DNA of 64,000 nt from Incurvaria masculella (lineage: Eukaryota; Arthropoda; Insecta; Lepidoptera; Incurvariidae), in NCBI GenBank assembly GCA_946894095.1, contig OX335644.1, positions 15,791,595-15,855,594 on the forward strand. Direction: 5' to 3'. The position numbers were made by a program, and so were the translations under genes. Below the pieces are notes generated by a model. That model saw nothing but the letters and a program-made list of their open reading frames with translations, ran no database searches and was not told the origin of the DNA. Shown one piece after another: positions 36,001-46,165 of this stretch (within the stretch, counting starts at the first letter, position 1; every line of letters starts with the position of its first letter).

Positions 36001-39000
36001 AGAGTCTCTAATGCTGCAAAAGAATTATCCCTCTCTGTCACAAATGAAATCAATTTCCTCGGTTTAATATTTGATAGGCAACTAACATGGGAAGCCCACA
36101 TAGATAAGTTAGCAAATAAATTGAGTTCCGCTTGTTATTCAATTAAAAAGATCAGAGAACTATGCGGTCTGCAAGCTGCCAAAACAGTTTACTATGCCTA
36201 TTTTGACAGCATTATGTCGTACGGTCTTATGTTTTGGGGAAGTGCAACAGAGGCGAATCGTATATTCATATTACAAACAAGGGCCTTACGTTGCCTTCTT
36301 AATATGAAAGCTAGAGATTCATGCAGAGACGCTTTTAGTGATTTAGGCATTATGACATTATTTAGTGAATATGTGTATCAGAACATACTTTACGTAAGAA
36401 AAACGATCGGCAGTCACACAATGAATTCTGATATACACAATTACAATACCAGAAACAAAAATAAACTTAAATGTATTAGGCACCGACTAACCAAAACTTC
36501 GAAGAGTTTCATTTGTAATAGCATCAGATTTTATAATAAACTACCTACGGAAATTAGAAGCTTGTCTGGAAATGCTTTTAAATATAAGGTCAAAAATATT
36601 TTAACAAAAAAAGCCTATTATACCATTACTGAAGCTATAACGGACAAAACTCTTTTCCATGATGTCGCTGATAAGACTTTTTCATAAAATATGCATATTT
36701 AAAAATAAAACTTTAAAATGGTAATTATTATTTTATATTGTTTTAAAAATATGACTAATGTAGATTATAATAGATATTCTGACGAGGGCTCTGTACACCT
36801 GAATATTATTAATGTATTTTATCTATTTTTGTGTTAATAATCTTACATTGTATTTAATATTATGACAAGGGCTTTTTACACCTACATTTACATTTAAATT
36901 TCAATTACCTGTAACTTTGGCAAATTATATTTATGTTGTTAAAATTAATTAATTAAGATTATTTATTACGATTTTAAACCTCGGTTTACTACTTTGTTCT
37001 TTGTATTGTTAGACGCAATGTATTTTAACGATGAATATTGTATGACAATTTCAAGTGTAGTTTACTACCAGATGACTGCTTAATAAATAAATAAAATAAA
37101 TAAATAAATAAATAGATAGAGACATGACAGAGTCAACATCCATTATCTCCTTGGCTGAAGAGCACTGAAAAATTAGGTATTCAATCTAGAGCGATTGTTA
37201 AACCAGTATGGACGTATGGTATATGTAGTTTCCATGCAGCAAACATGAAATATATACTCAGAATACCGCTGAAACGCTGAATACCTGATCAATGAAGTTC
37301 TGGTGCCGCTTGATCGCTTCCTCGCATTCCTGCTTCACCTTGGCAATATTCTTGCTCGACTGCTTTTCGAGGTTATTAACCTTGTTGATCATCTAAGGTA
37401 GAATAAAAAACATTAAGTATTTGTTAAAAATTTACTGCAGCCAAAAGGTGTACAGGTTTTCTCACGATGTTTTTCTTCTACCCACATCTTCTAAAAAACC
37501 AAACCAATGCGGATAACGCTAAACCTACTGCTGACTTCAGGATATAATTAGTTTATTTAAAAAAAAAATCTTAAAAAACAAATCATGCGACATTATACAT
37601 TATATATGGGCCCCCGAAAATACTATAAACTGCCTAGAATTAAATTTTAAAACTAAAAGAGGTAAACATAAATATAAAGAGTAAGATGGGGGCCAATCAC
37701 AATGTTGCCATTCAGATTTCATGCTCCCCTTTTTGGATATCTTTCCTCACCTACGCCTCTAACTAAATAGAGAACCCATGACATCAACCTTTCGCTCATT
37801 AAACTTGAGGGGTTTAGTCTTTTTCATAAGATGTGTCAAGCGAGCCAGACACCAACATTCTGTCCAATGTTTTCAAATACACCTCACTCGCAGCAGTAAA
37901 TTGTGGACATGCTGTAATAATGTAGCAAAGTTTGGATACAGCACATTCCTTCCAACGTAGGAAAGTGCAAATGAACATATTTATGTAACCTAGAGGATTA
38001 CATTCCTAATAAAAGTTCCACAGGAGGCAGTTAATCATTAGGACAACAGATCCATGCAGTGTGAAGACCTGTTCTTTATGGTTGGCGAGGCTCTCCTGTA
38101 GAAGCGCGATGCAGCACGATCGCTCCTCCAGTTGAAGTGCTGCTGTCACATAGCGTTGAGCCAGTTCTGTCTGAGGCAGTCGTAGTAAGCTCTCCAATCT
38201 AAATTCGAAACAAATCAAGGCTTTTTGTGTCAGTAAACTAGCTGACAGGTGGAATGCATGTATAATTGAGGAGCCACAGAACATAAGCTGTTAAACTCCC
38301 ATAGGTTTCTAAATTATTTTTTTGTTGTTTTCATATGAATTCACTTTTTACACAGCAGCATATCTATAATAATAGTACTTTCAAATCGTGGCACTAAAAT
38401 CATGTCACATCAAATTGTATGAAATCCTCAATTATTTTGTCTTATCTTAAATTGATGGAACCAAATTTCGTTGAATCTATTTTAAATTGGTTGTGTTCAT
38501 TTAATTAAATTGACCGCAACAGTCAATAAATATTTTGCACTGACGCGACGATACTACGCTATGTTGGTTGGTGTTTTGGCTGCTATGCCCTGTTATTGCT
38601 GCAAAAGCCATTAAGGATGTTCCGACCCATACAATGTTTTTTTTACACAGAACGCAAAAAGTATTGCATTTTAAGGCACGAATTCGTCAAAAATATTAAA
38701 TATAGCCATAGTAGTTGCAGCAAAAACCTATTCCCAATTTCAGGTTTAATGGTTTCGTTGTAATTGCCGATTAGAAGTTTTACACCGTTAGATGGCGCTG
38801 TTAAATAAAAATCGTATTTAAATAAATTGTAACAAAACCAATAATCCTGAAATTGTGAAATTGTTTTCGCTGCAAGTAATATGACTATATTAAACTTTTA
38901 TTATGAATTCGTGGCTTAAAGTGCAATACTTTTTGCGTTATGTGTGCAAACAACTTTATATGGGTCGGAACAGCCTTAAGTACAATGTTGCACCAAAACC

Positions 39001-42000
39001 GTTTTCTCTATATTTGTGTTCAGTATTGCTATATTATTAAACATCAAAACATTATTTAGTGTATACAGCCTTCTAACAATCTATTTTAATTTTAATAATT
39101 AATCGTAGTAGCCATCATGGTTTTGTTCTACATAGTGACCTTAGGAATACCGGCACCACTTGAGGCGGTGTACCTGTATCGGTATGTGAAGCATTCTTAT
39201 GAAAATCACTACATAACTACATAGTATAAAACAAAGTCGCTTTCTCTGTCCCTATATCCCTATATCCCCATGTATGCTTAAATCTTTAAAACTACGCAAC
39301 GGATTTTGATGCGGTTCTTTTTAATAGATAGAGTGATTAAAGAGGAAGGTTAATATGTATAATAACATCCATTAAATAGTGGAGAAATACTGTTATTTTT
39401 GAGGTTTCCAATGTGATGTCGTAATAAATTACATTTTTACCGCTTACATTGCAAACGCAGGCTGAATCCTACGAGATTTATCAAAATAATGTACTAATTA
39501 TTGTACACATTGAAAAAGTCTACAGAAAACTCCGCGATGGTATATGTCTATCTCTTATGGATATACCACAATAACATTTATTTGTCATTAACTTTTTACG
39601 ACAAACCGTGCTGTTGCGCTCTGGGACCTTCTCAGTTTCAAAGAATAAGACAGGCTCCGTGATGAGGAAGATGCAACATGTCCACAAAAAAGAAAATGTG
39701 CATAGTGTATGATTTGGTAAGATTTACGAAAATTTTAATTTCAAAACGACTTGTAGCTAAAAGTAAACCACGACCGCTGTAGTCAAAAATCTAACAAAAA
39801 CCAAATAGATCATAAATCTTGATTAAATAAGCTATGTCTGATGACTAATCTTTTTACAATGTTCTTACTTTATCATTACGTAATCCACCTCCAAAGTTAT
39901 TGTATAAAACGCGCGAAAAATTCGAACTTTCGGACCTTATAACTTGGAAACCAAACACAATTTTACAATGCCAATGGTCATCAGACATCTAGTTCGATCA
40001 AATAAAGCTATTTTGAGCAAAATTTTGGATCTCTGACAAGAAATATGGGCGTGATCTTCTTTCCCCTTTTGTATGGGGAGATGAGCGGGTTAGGCCACCT
40101 TAAGTAGTGCCGGTATTCAAAGGGTCAGCCTGAATAGTTTGAAGTATTTTCTAAAAAAAAGAGAAAAGTGTCTTGGCTCCTCAATTTTGGTGCAAAAACT
40201 TGTTCACTTAGTCACTTTTATGACAAGAGAGAAAAATTACTTACTTCGGCACAACTTGTGGAGCAGAACTGGTGATGACAGATAGAGCCTCGTTAGCACT
40301 GTGCTCCACTTTTTCCAGAAATGTGAATATCTCCCTGTGGAATTCATCCAAATATTATATTCCCATGAAGTTTCGTTTTATGTAACTGTAGATATATGAC
40401 TAATACCACATCCACCATTATCATATAAGCTCAAAACACTGCATTACCGTAGGAATTAGGTGCCATGCCAGGACTTTCCCTTTATATAGGGTCGACTAAA
40501 TATAATTCGATGAAAAATATGGTAAATTTTTCATTGCTGATTCGACTATGGTATTATTAGTAGTATTACATGGATTTCGAACTACGGAACAGCTAGGTTG
40601 AAGACCAAAAGCACTTATTCAACTCAGAAAGATAAAGAATGTTGTGCAGGAATGGAGCAGGGATTTTACCCATGACCACTGGTATGGAAAGCAAACTCAT
40701 GCACACCCAAGCTACGACCCGTTAAACATAAAAAATATGAATTTGATGAAAAGGGCTTACGTAAAATTGTTTTTTGCATGGGTATTATCTTCTTTATCTT
40801 CAGATGCAGTTTTAGTAGATTCTTCACTGATAACTGGGACTGGATTACTACCCAAATTTTCAATTTCCGTCAACATTGTATAAATATCCAACACACTTGA
40901 TTTTTCACCTTCTTTTTGGCAAATTTCATTGCTTGGTTTCATCCTGAATTCTCTGGTTGTAATATTTTCTTCTTTAGTCAAAAAAGATCGAGTTGAAGCA
41001 TCTAATATTAAATCTTTAGCAACATCGGACACAAAAGAACTTGCTAAAGAATTCTGTGGAACAGAATTTTCTTTCCGAGGCGTGGGGGCAGTCATTGACA
41101 TCCATGAATCAACATCTTTATCATTCTGGACACACTCTATTCTAGAACTAAGAGGGATTTCATTATTTGTTTCACTTTTATTGTTCTTTTTTTGGAGAGG
41201 TGATGAGCAATGATTAATATTTTTTTGCTTGCTAAGAACTGAAACACTTTTGGCGGAATTCCATGTTGGTTTGGCGTCTACAGCATTATTTGGAACTTTC
41301 CTTTCCACGGTTTTGTCTGGATTTTTTTTCTTTGTAACCTTCGGCATTATCGGTGAATTTCCATCTTCACCTTCCTTGACCTTAAAATAGTTCTGTATCA
41401 GTTCTCTTGTTGATATGTTGGCGACTTCATTTTCGTTATTTGTGCTAGCAATGTTGGTATATTTTATACATTCTCTTTTATTCATTCTTGCTAAATCATC
41501 AAATCTCTTACTGGGAGACTCTCTAACATCACTATTTTCTTTTTCAATTTGTTCAAACATAATATCAATGTTTAATGGAGTGGGTGAGATAACTTCAGTT
41601 TTGATATCTTTTAGAGTTAGTTCATGGAGGCTGTCAATCGCTTCGATCTCTTTCTTGTAGTCTTCTATAACTTTGGAAGTGTAAGCCTTGCTTGTACTAT
41701 TGTTTAGATACTCTGGATAATCTTCCTCAGTTTTATTCCTACATACTGCTTCGTTTGATTTACATTCTGAAAGTTTTATACCTTTATCTGAATCGATTTT
41801 CCCAGCAAATTCATATTCTTTTATTGATAAAAACTCTTTGCACTGCAATCTACTGTGTGCAGGCATTTCATTCCACTGACAAGCAAATCGCGGCGAAAAT
41901 TTATGACTACAACTCTCTGCTGTATTTTCCAGAGCGATACACTCCAAGCTCGAATGAATTTCTCCGTCACTTTTAACTGTCAGATTATTGTCACCATTAT

Positions 42001-45000
42001 TATTAGTTTTAGATGGACATTCCGGATTTTGTAAGGAAAATGGGTCAGTAGTAAGTGGTTTTATTAGATCACTGCTACTATGCTTCAATCCATGATTGCT
42101 TTCAATTCCAGGCACAATAAAGGCTGTACTAGATAAACTAGTATTCACACCAAGTCTATCATCTCTTTGAGCTGTAAAATCGTCATAAAAACTACTATAT
42201 GTTCTAGGACCATTCTCTAAATTTATTTCATAATTCTTGGGTAAAACTGTATGTTGCATATTGTTTTCGGGTTTTATATTTTCTACAGAAGTTTTTGAAT
42301 CGAGCATAAAGGATACATGATCTGAATCTGAATTTTCTGAATCATTATCCATGTTTTGTCTAACTTTATGTTTGTCAACAGGGCCCTTTGGAGATTGACT
42401 GGAGAAGGGTTGGGACGGCATGCTCTCTAAGTCTTGTGTGGACTCTTCCTCAACTAGAGAAAGTTGTTGCTTGTTGGACAGCCTGCGTGCGTATGTGTCG
42501 ATGGCGTGCTCCACTTCCGAATAAAGTCCACCTCCATTCCCAAATGAAACTCGGCCAGCCAATGGCTCAGGAGCAGAGTTCGAGTTCTCTAAATCCAAGG
42601 GGAGAAAATATGGATTGTACGTCCTCGCAACTTCTTCATTTTGTCCATCTCCATGGGAACTATCATCATCGAACTTATTTGTAGCTTGTAAAATAGTAAT
42701 TTTGAAATCAAAACGATTGTCATCTTTTTTGTTTTCTACATTTTGTTCTTTTCTAGCGATATCCCTATACTTGAGGTAATTTTTGTTAGTATGTTTACGG
42801 CTGTTGTTGACCTGCGCCTTGGCTTTTATCTTAGTGCCGAGACTGACATAGGTGTCCTCAGAGCCCTGGTCCGATGCATTGCATCGTAACTCTCTTGGTT
42901 TCCAGCGAGACGGGTCAGTCGATTGGTTATGGTTCTCTAACAAAGCTGCAGTCGGTGGACCCACTTTTATATCATTGTTGGTATCTGAAAGATTGGACTG
43001 TTAAACATGATTGAACAAGAAAAAGTACTGTTAACATAATATAAGAAAATTTACAAAGCGTAAATGCAGTATGTGGAATAAATTTGTTTTTTTTTTATTG
43101 ACATTTCAATTACTCCCCAACGCCCCATGCCTCAGACACAGCAGTAACTCACACACACACACACCATCAACCATACCATCAACTATGTCACCGACCCAGT
43201 AGGCAGATTAATAATTGTCTAAGTAACATGCGGCGCAGACGCTTGCTGTAGTTAAAATACCAGGTATTGTATAAATAACAAAGTAAAAATAACAAGTAAT
43301 GTGAGAGCAGCCATATCACCCCAACGCAACACATACACTTAGTCACTCACACAGTCCGGTTGTCCAAGTGGATCCATTTGTTTTGGCAGCGTGTTAACAC
43401 AGAACTGATGGCGGTTGAGGCTTACAGTATTTCACCCACAGATTGATCAATAGAATGGTTTTTTGACATATATATTAGTACGACTCTAATAAATAATCTC
43501 TGCATAACCTGTTTGTGTATTAGATACATAATTAGCAGGAAACAAAAAAAACTTTTTTTTAATGATGTTCATTATCTAGGTACCTACAGTCATGGAAGTT
43601 GAATTCGCGATTTTCTGAACTTTTCAGCAGGTTCTGGATGGTGCTGGAAGGACACTTAGTGTCTGCTGAGAATGGGCGGCGACCTTTCTCTTGAAGATCC
43701 TGCAGTACCAGACAAACGAACTAACAGCAGTCAGTGTTGCTGAGGGATCCTCATGTGATTTATTATTCATCATATTTTTTTATAAGTGTAAAAACTGAAG
43801 TGGTAATGGACGAATTTAGCAGGTGACGAGTGTGTTCACCTGCTAAATTCGTCCATTTTTAATTTAGGTTCTGATTTCCATTATTTTTATGTAATTGGAC
43901 ATGGATGGCTAATACCAAACTGACCGTGAGATATTAGCCTAACACACCACATGGTAACTAGGTGCCATGCCAGGATATTGCTCGGCTAGATTTCGCTGGA
44001 TGGAAAACATGGACAATTTTCATTGCTGCTTCGACCATCGTTCATTCAATGCGATGATACAAACCCCGTCTATATTAACCTACCACCTAGGAAGCAAGTA
44101 AGGAGACCTAAAGTTTTACTTGGAATCCGAACCACAGCCAGGCTCAACGGTTGAAAATGATCACCAATCCAGAACCCAACCGCACTCAGAGGTGCTTCGT
44201 AAATCGCAAGGCGTCGCCCCACTGGGTTACCGAGGCTGACATGGCATGGCATGATGGTTTTTTAGCAGGGTGCGGACTGGATTTGCAAAGGCATATTGTA
44301 AAGGCGAAAGGAAATCAATCGAGATTTAGCGTGAAAAGCCTTATTGCAAGATCTCACATGAAAAAAAAAATAGTTGTGGAAAAACATTTCATTTATTGAT
44401 CCTTGATCTTATCAGGTATTTTATCTGCAGGCCTCGTTTTTCTAACAGCTTTTTCAGTTGATATCGGCCTATGATGGACGATGAATTATAATAAAAATAT
44501 GCAAAAACACATATTTTTATGTAAGATATGTTTTTAACATGTGTATGGAACTGGACATGGATGGTTGATACCACATGAAAACTAGGTGCCATACCAGAAC
44601 CCTCCTTATATTGCACATAGAACCAGATGGAAAATAATGGAAAATTATCATTTGGGGCCTGATAAGAGCAGATTGGGTCCAGTTTTATAAGGACGTAAGT
44701 AAAACAACATTTAATTGTTTTTAAAAATAACAACAACGAATTTTGACAATCAAACAAGTAAATATTATAGATTGATGGTCTAGCTATAATTTAAAAATAA
44801 ACCTGCAAGACCCTGGCGCTTTGTGTTCTCAAATTAGACAATTATTATTAATTCATAAACTTTTATAAATTTGAACCCAGGATATGAGGGTCATATTACA
44901 GGTTCAAATATAGCTAGACCATTCATGCATATTTCATCCTTTTGAAATTCCAAAATAAGTCGAAGTTATTATTTAAAATAATAAAATATGGTTTCACTTA

Positions 45001-45208
45001 CGCCCTTACGGAACTGAGTGCAATTAGGTGTTATCACACCCTTAATTTTAATTCACATATGAAAGTGCCGTACGGGCGTGTGCGCACGCGGGGCCGCCGA
45101 CCGGGGCCGGCTGCGGCGGCCCACTCCGGCTGTGTCGCGGCTCGCCAGCTGCACGGGCGCTCCCAGCAGAAGCAGCCCCGACCCAGCACTGCGCCCTTCC
45201 CGCGACAT
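23935..45208 (-). CDS. Cep131: CEP131/AZI1 (Drosophila dilatory), centriolar-satellite and transition-zone coiled-coil protein (whole gene)
   Basis: Exons 2-16 total 3963 bases and join with matching phases at every junction into 1320 residues plus stop; a tentative first exon adds 45. The C-terminal half is coiled coil and follows the CEP131 order: HQNFIDQLISDKK, RWVRQKAEKIK, ELTVKGLEGEL, ERDREIERAIESLE, QYETELRELGETEK, and VKVAVARKDSAI near the end. These parallel vertebrate blocks such as FIDQLIEDKK, KTKKIKEVTVRGLEPE and RVKTALARKEEAV, quoted from memory. The N-terminal half, mostly one 2.2-kb exon, is a disordered region poorly conserved in this family. CEP131 acts at centriolar satellites and the ciliary transition zone; in flies it is needed for sensory cilia and sperm flagella. 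Total length of about 1365 exceeds human CEP131 (about 1080) because of the large exon. It has a head-to-head neighbour at 46147. Confidence 0.9.
24090..24245 (-). repeat. Dispersed repeat L, second copy
   Basis: Reverse-complement match to 19180-19395, with the internal hairpin degraded. It lies in the last Cep131 intron beside the acceptor of exon 16. Confidence 0.75.
24316..24690 (+). mobile_element. SINE family A copy with a nested LINE-end insertion
   Basis: The SINE body (24316-24495) resumes at about 24642 ('attgggctatcatgactgtg') and ends 'cagtcacataaaaaa'. The 145-bp insert contains 'tactggtagagaatgccatt', typical of an RTE-type LINE 3' end, flanked by a short repeat (attgggt/attgggc). 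Confidence 0.6.
24700..24842 (-). CDS. Cep131: Cep131 exon 15
   Basis: KNAQLEGAAEACARSSEVAW to HDEQMHQLYA. Acceptor gcgcgcag; donor AA|gtatgt. A SINE end is only about 10 bp into the intron. Confidence 0.9.
25754..25812 (-). CDS. Cep131: Cep131 exon 14
   Basis: AELEATISQLETRNRVLTD, 59 bases. Acceptor tattgcag, donor GAT|gtaagt. Confidence 0.9.
26369..26481 (-). CDS. Cep131: Cep131 exon 13
   Basis: RNKEQYETELRELGETEKAT to RQTEDK. Acceptor cgcttacag, donor T|gtgagt; the split Cys codon joins exon 14 as DKC-AEL, like ERCSEL in the family. Confidence 0.92.
27309..27640 (+). pseudogene. Retrotransposon RNase H-region relic
   Basis: A plus-strand frame reads HFTHNLLHLKRTELDTIVGT, then MTGHCPLNKHLHILGI and a short tail, the pattern that ends RNase H domains of RNase H-bearing LINEs (T-G-H-x-x-x-x-x-x-L). 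Frames upstream (26736-27032) may be older parts. It lies in the Cep131 intron between exons 13 and 12, antisense to the gene. The zinc-knuckle-like tail is eroded. Confidence 0.6.
28483..28694 (-). CDS. Cep131: Cep131 exon 12
   Basis: EELRGKRESLAEELERYKRE to RELQDAL, including ERDREIERAIESLE, equivalent to the RDKEIELVIHRLE block of CEP131. Acceptor gccaacag, donor AG|gtactg. Confidence 0.92.
29588..29676 (-). CDS. Cep131: Cep131 exon 11
   Basis: RWRQEQENEIGQKMAKLDQE to RELFE. Acceptor tgttgaag, chosen because it alone gives the phase required by exon 10; donor GAG|gtgaga. Confidence 0.85.
30001..30206 (-). mobile_element. SINE family A, truncated, tRNA-headed
   Basis: 'cccgggcgggcttaaaccct' to 'ccactaggctacgagccgcc'. 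The head retains B-box-like 'ggatttgaaccc' (reverse). Confidence 0.75.
30236..30372 (-). CDS. Cep131: Cep131 exon 10
   Basis: MERQIVELERAHAEQRTRLV to ESAGRAEI, very GC-rich. Acceptor ccccgcag, donor G|gtaagt. A SINE lies about 30 bp beyond the donor. Confidence 0.88.
30768..31170 (-). mobile_element. SINE family A, full-length, tRNA-headed
   Basis: It runs from 'ttatgcaacctgacatggat' through the complete body to 'ccactaggctacgagccgct'. It is the best reference copy in the window. Confidence 0.8.
31640..33200 (-). repeat. 208-bp tandem array made from Cep131 exon 9 and its 5' splice site
   Basis: At least six units start near 31951, 32160, 32369, 32577, 32786 and 32994, with more diverged units down to about 31640. 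Each unit on the minus strand copies exon-9 sequence: one half gives SQLKFSQAEV, a diverged middle and LRLTLQQEHQAAGA followed by a stop; the other half gives a shortened LQQEHEA-like block. Each unit repeats AGCTCCAG followed by gtgtgt or gtatgt, donor-like sites. Units 1-3 and 4-6 match one by one (a 626-bp block duplicated), so the latest growth was by three-unit blocks. The copies are intronic and contain in-frame stops. Confidence 0.92.
33201..33406 (-). CDS. Cep131: Cep131 exon 9 (parent of the intronic array)
   Basis: ELTVKGLEGELREIAERSSQ is followed by MSQLKMSHAEALGRLEVQ and QQEHEAALVRERHAASS. Acceptor attttccag; donor AG|gtgtgt at the edge of the 208-bp array. The last two bases plus the first base of exon 10 restore an Arg codon. 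Confidence 0.9.
33507..33551 (-). CDS. Cep131: Cep131 exon 8 (15 codons)
   Basis: VARQRWVRQKAEKIK matches the family's W-x-x-x-K-T-x-K-I-K segment. Acceptor cttttcag, donor AAG|gtgaat. Phase 0 at both ends. Confidence 0.9.
33919..34077 (-). CDS. Cep131: Cep131 exon 7
   Basis: Fifty-three codons starting LISDKKTLNHRIEQLV, completing the FIDQLI-DKK block, then a charged coiled coil to MAAAQQ. Acceptor gtttatag, donor CAG|gtcggc. Confidence 0.9.
34172..34541. mobile_element. MITE family C, full copy with TTAA borders
   Basis: It starts TTAAGGGCGTGATAAGAGCC and ends TATCAGGCCCTTAA, with inverted ends of about 45 bp including 'ataagggtgtaagt'. The LINE begins on the next base. Confidence 0.8.
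34545..36687 (+). pseudogene. LINE ORF2 fragment with one frameshift
   Basis: The first frame (34545-35240) holds the pre-RT linker with WATPGIIKSKKN. At about 35231-35236 the frame breaks, and the protein continues in the next frame as VEIINKCLTDGYFPDSLK through the RT to TTTTTCATAA (36687), about 484 codons. A single-base loss explains the shift. The catalytic FADD and the other RT blocks are intact, so decay is recent. Confidence 0.88.
37081..37114 (+). repeat. (TAAA)n LINE tail
   Basis: Tetranucleotide run directly after the LINE 3' UTR. Similar runs occur at 46898-46920 and 61150-61176. Confidence 0.85.
37285..37392 (-). CDS. Cep131: Cep131 exon 6
   Basis: Thirty-six codons, MINKVNNLEKQSSKNIAKVK to KRHQNFIDQ, ending in the family's FIDQ block. 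Acceptor taccttag, donor CAG|gtattc. A LINE lies in the following intron. Confidence 0.9.
38069..38198 (-). CDS. Cep131: Cep131 exon 5
   Basis: It encodes LESLLRLPQTELAQRY and CCIALLQESLANHKEQ, the start of the coiled coil. Acceptor cgaatttag, donor CAG|gtcttc. Confidence 0.85.
38611..38979. mobile_element. TTAA-flanked MITE, family E, full copy
   Basis: Ends are TTAAGGATGTTCCGACCCAT and the inverse, 'atgggtcggaacagccttaa'. The interior is strongly self-complementary ('cgaattcgt', 'ctgaaattgtgaa' blocks in both orientations). It lies in Cep131 intron 4. Confidence 0.85.
39602..40103 (+). mobile_element. MITE family D, 5'-truncated copy
   Basis: Near-identical to 18656-19156, ending GGCCACCTTAA; the first 50 bp are absent. 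Confidence 0.85.
40245..40334 (-). CDS. Cep131: Cep131 exon 4
   Basis: It encodes EIFTFLEKVEHSANEALSVI onward, and the FLEKVE segment parallels FLDEMEKS of CEP131. Acceptor tccacag, donor AA|gtaagt. Confidence 0.85.
40374..40722 (-). mobile_element. SINE family A copy, tRNA-headed
   Basis: 'ttatgtaactgtagatatat' to 'caagctacgacccgtt', diverged. It lies in the Cep131 intron between exons 3 and 4. Confidence 0.65.
40761..42984 (-). CDS. Cep131: Cep131 exon 3 (large disordered exon)
   Basis: It spans 2224 bases, open throughout, Ser/Asn/Glu/Lys-rich and without domains. It begins after atctttcag with TNNDIKVGPPTAALL and ends NNFT at donor AC|gtaagc. The last stretch (LDIYTMLTEIENLG) looks helical. 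Confidence 0.9.
43588..43699 (-). CDS. Cep131: Cep131 exon 2
   Basis: Bounded by acceptor tactgcag and donor T|gtaggt, and open in only one frame. It carries CPSSTIQNLLKSSENREF, resembling the short conserved 'SLNNIIKAA' block of CEP131. It ends on phase 1, matching exon 3. Confidence 0.75.
43806..43856. repeat. Perfect 21-bp hairpin with 9-base loop
   Basis: Arm 43806-43826 (atggacgaatttagcaggtg...) pairs exactly with 43836-43856; one further A:T pair extends it. It lies upstream of Cep131 exon 2. Confidence 0.95.
43885..44240 (-). mobile_element. SINE family A body with a degenerate 5S-rRNA-like head
   Basis: The body is that of family A (gacatggatggctaatacca), but the head reads 'gatcaccaatccagaaccca' then 'gttaccgaggctgac', matching the 54476-54856 copy rather than tRNA-headed ones. 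Confidence 0.6.
44656..45045. mobile_element. MITE family C copy
   Basis: 'ggcctgataagagcagattg' to 'ttatcacacccttaa', with the family's inverted ends. It abuts the tentative first exon of Cep131. Confidence 0.75.
45074..45208 (-). CDS. Cep131: Cep131 tentative first coding exon
   Basis: An ATG at 45208 opens 45 codons (MSREGRSAGSGLLLLGAPVQ onward) that are Arg/Ser/Pro-rich like the CEP131 N-terminus. A phase-0 donor CCC|gtacgg at 45074 would join exon 2 in frame. The donor is weak, an acceptor-like cag lies just upstream of the ATG, and a MITE ends at 45045, so both edges are uncertain. Confidence 0.4.
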
Positions 45209-46146
45209 ACACTCTGTTTGCTGGCCACCGAGAGTATTGTTGCACTGCAAGGTTAGTTTTGATAGTCAAAATACAAAACTTCATTCCCCGTAGATTATAG
45301 CTTTCCGCTCACTTCGCTTCGTTTAAATACCGTTTCTGCTTGCCATGCCATGCCCCGCCCGACTGACACTGACAGTTGTTTGTTTTGGTTTGTTGGAAGC
45401 GTTTCGTAGTTGCATAGCAACGAATAAGTGTTGCCAGTGGATTGCTTCCTCACATGCACCATACCATCCCATCCACGATCACGAGTTCTTGCGTTGCATT
45501 TAGGCTTATTTCAATAAACAATTCTAGGTTTAAAGTAAACATAAAAATATAATATCCCAGCAAATTAAATTATTCACATTTCAAAGAAGCTATGACGTAA
45601 CATTTTAAAAATACACCATACGCCAATGTGGTTAGCTTTAGTGTGGCCATATGTACATGTTATCCATATTCATGGGGTAAATTACATGACTTCATGAGAA
45701 AAGTTTTCGCTATTATGAAACTGCGTCACTATAGGTATTACGTCTCTGCCTCCGTGCATTACGGAAATGTATGACTGAGGTAGCATTCACTGAAAACATA
45801 CACGGTAATAAGTATGCGTTAAATGATCTTGGATTGAGGAATATGTAAATAGAGCTCTGGCAGCATCCATTGGACGGTTTGTCCTTCGTCCCACCCAATG
45901 TCCGCTATGGCCCTGTGTGTGTGTATGAACGTATGCGTATTTATTTATTGTAGAGTAGTGGTCGACAACCTTCGGTTGTCTGGCTGGTTTTAGCGAGTTC
46001 CGCTGCGGATACATTTTGTGCTAACCTGAAACACTGCGTAGTTGCAAATATTTACATTATTGGTTAAAATTAAGCAGCCATTGATATTACAAAAAGAGTG
46101 AAGGGGTTAGAAATTTATTTACATTGGAATCCTATAAGAATCCAAG
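45209..46146. promoter_or_regulatory. Divergent promoter region, Cep131 / 11-mer gene
   Basis: The two start codons point away from each other across about 0.94 kb. The stretch is mostly single-copy. No clear TATA box was seen on either side, so housekeeping-type promoters are likely. Function is inferred from arrangement. Confidence 0.4.
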
Positions 46147-46165
46147 ATGTTCAGTGGAATTGCCG
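46147..46165 (+). CDS. 11-mer gene first exon, form a
   Basis: MFSGIA plus one base, donor G|gtaaga. Joined to exon 2 it gives MFSGIAGAFKSFGEK. The ATG has purine at -3. Confidence 0.7.

Larger units (their letters stand above)
34542..37114 (+). mobile_element. 5'-truncated LINE (non-LTR retrotransposon), antisense in Cep131 intron 6
   Basis: It contains the linker and reverse transcriptase regions but no endonuclease, a 3' UTR (36688-37080) and a (TAAA)n-type tail (37081-37114). RT blocks include FRKGKSTSDAI, CDLSKAFDCVDH, GVPQGSILGPLLF and FADD (35821-35832). No RNase H follows. The microsatellite tail and RT style suggest a CR1/Jockey-like clade, which I cannot pin down. Confidence 0.9.
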
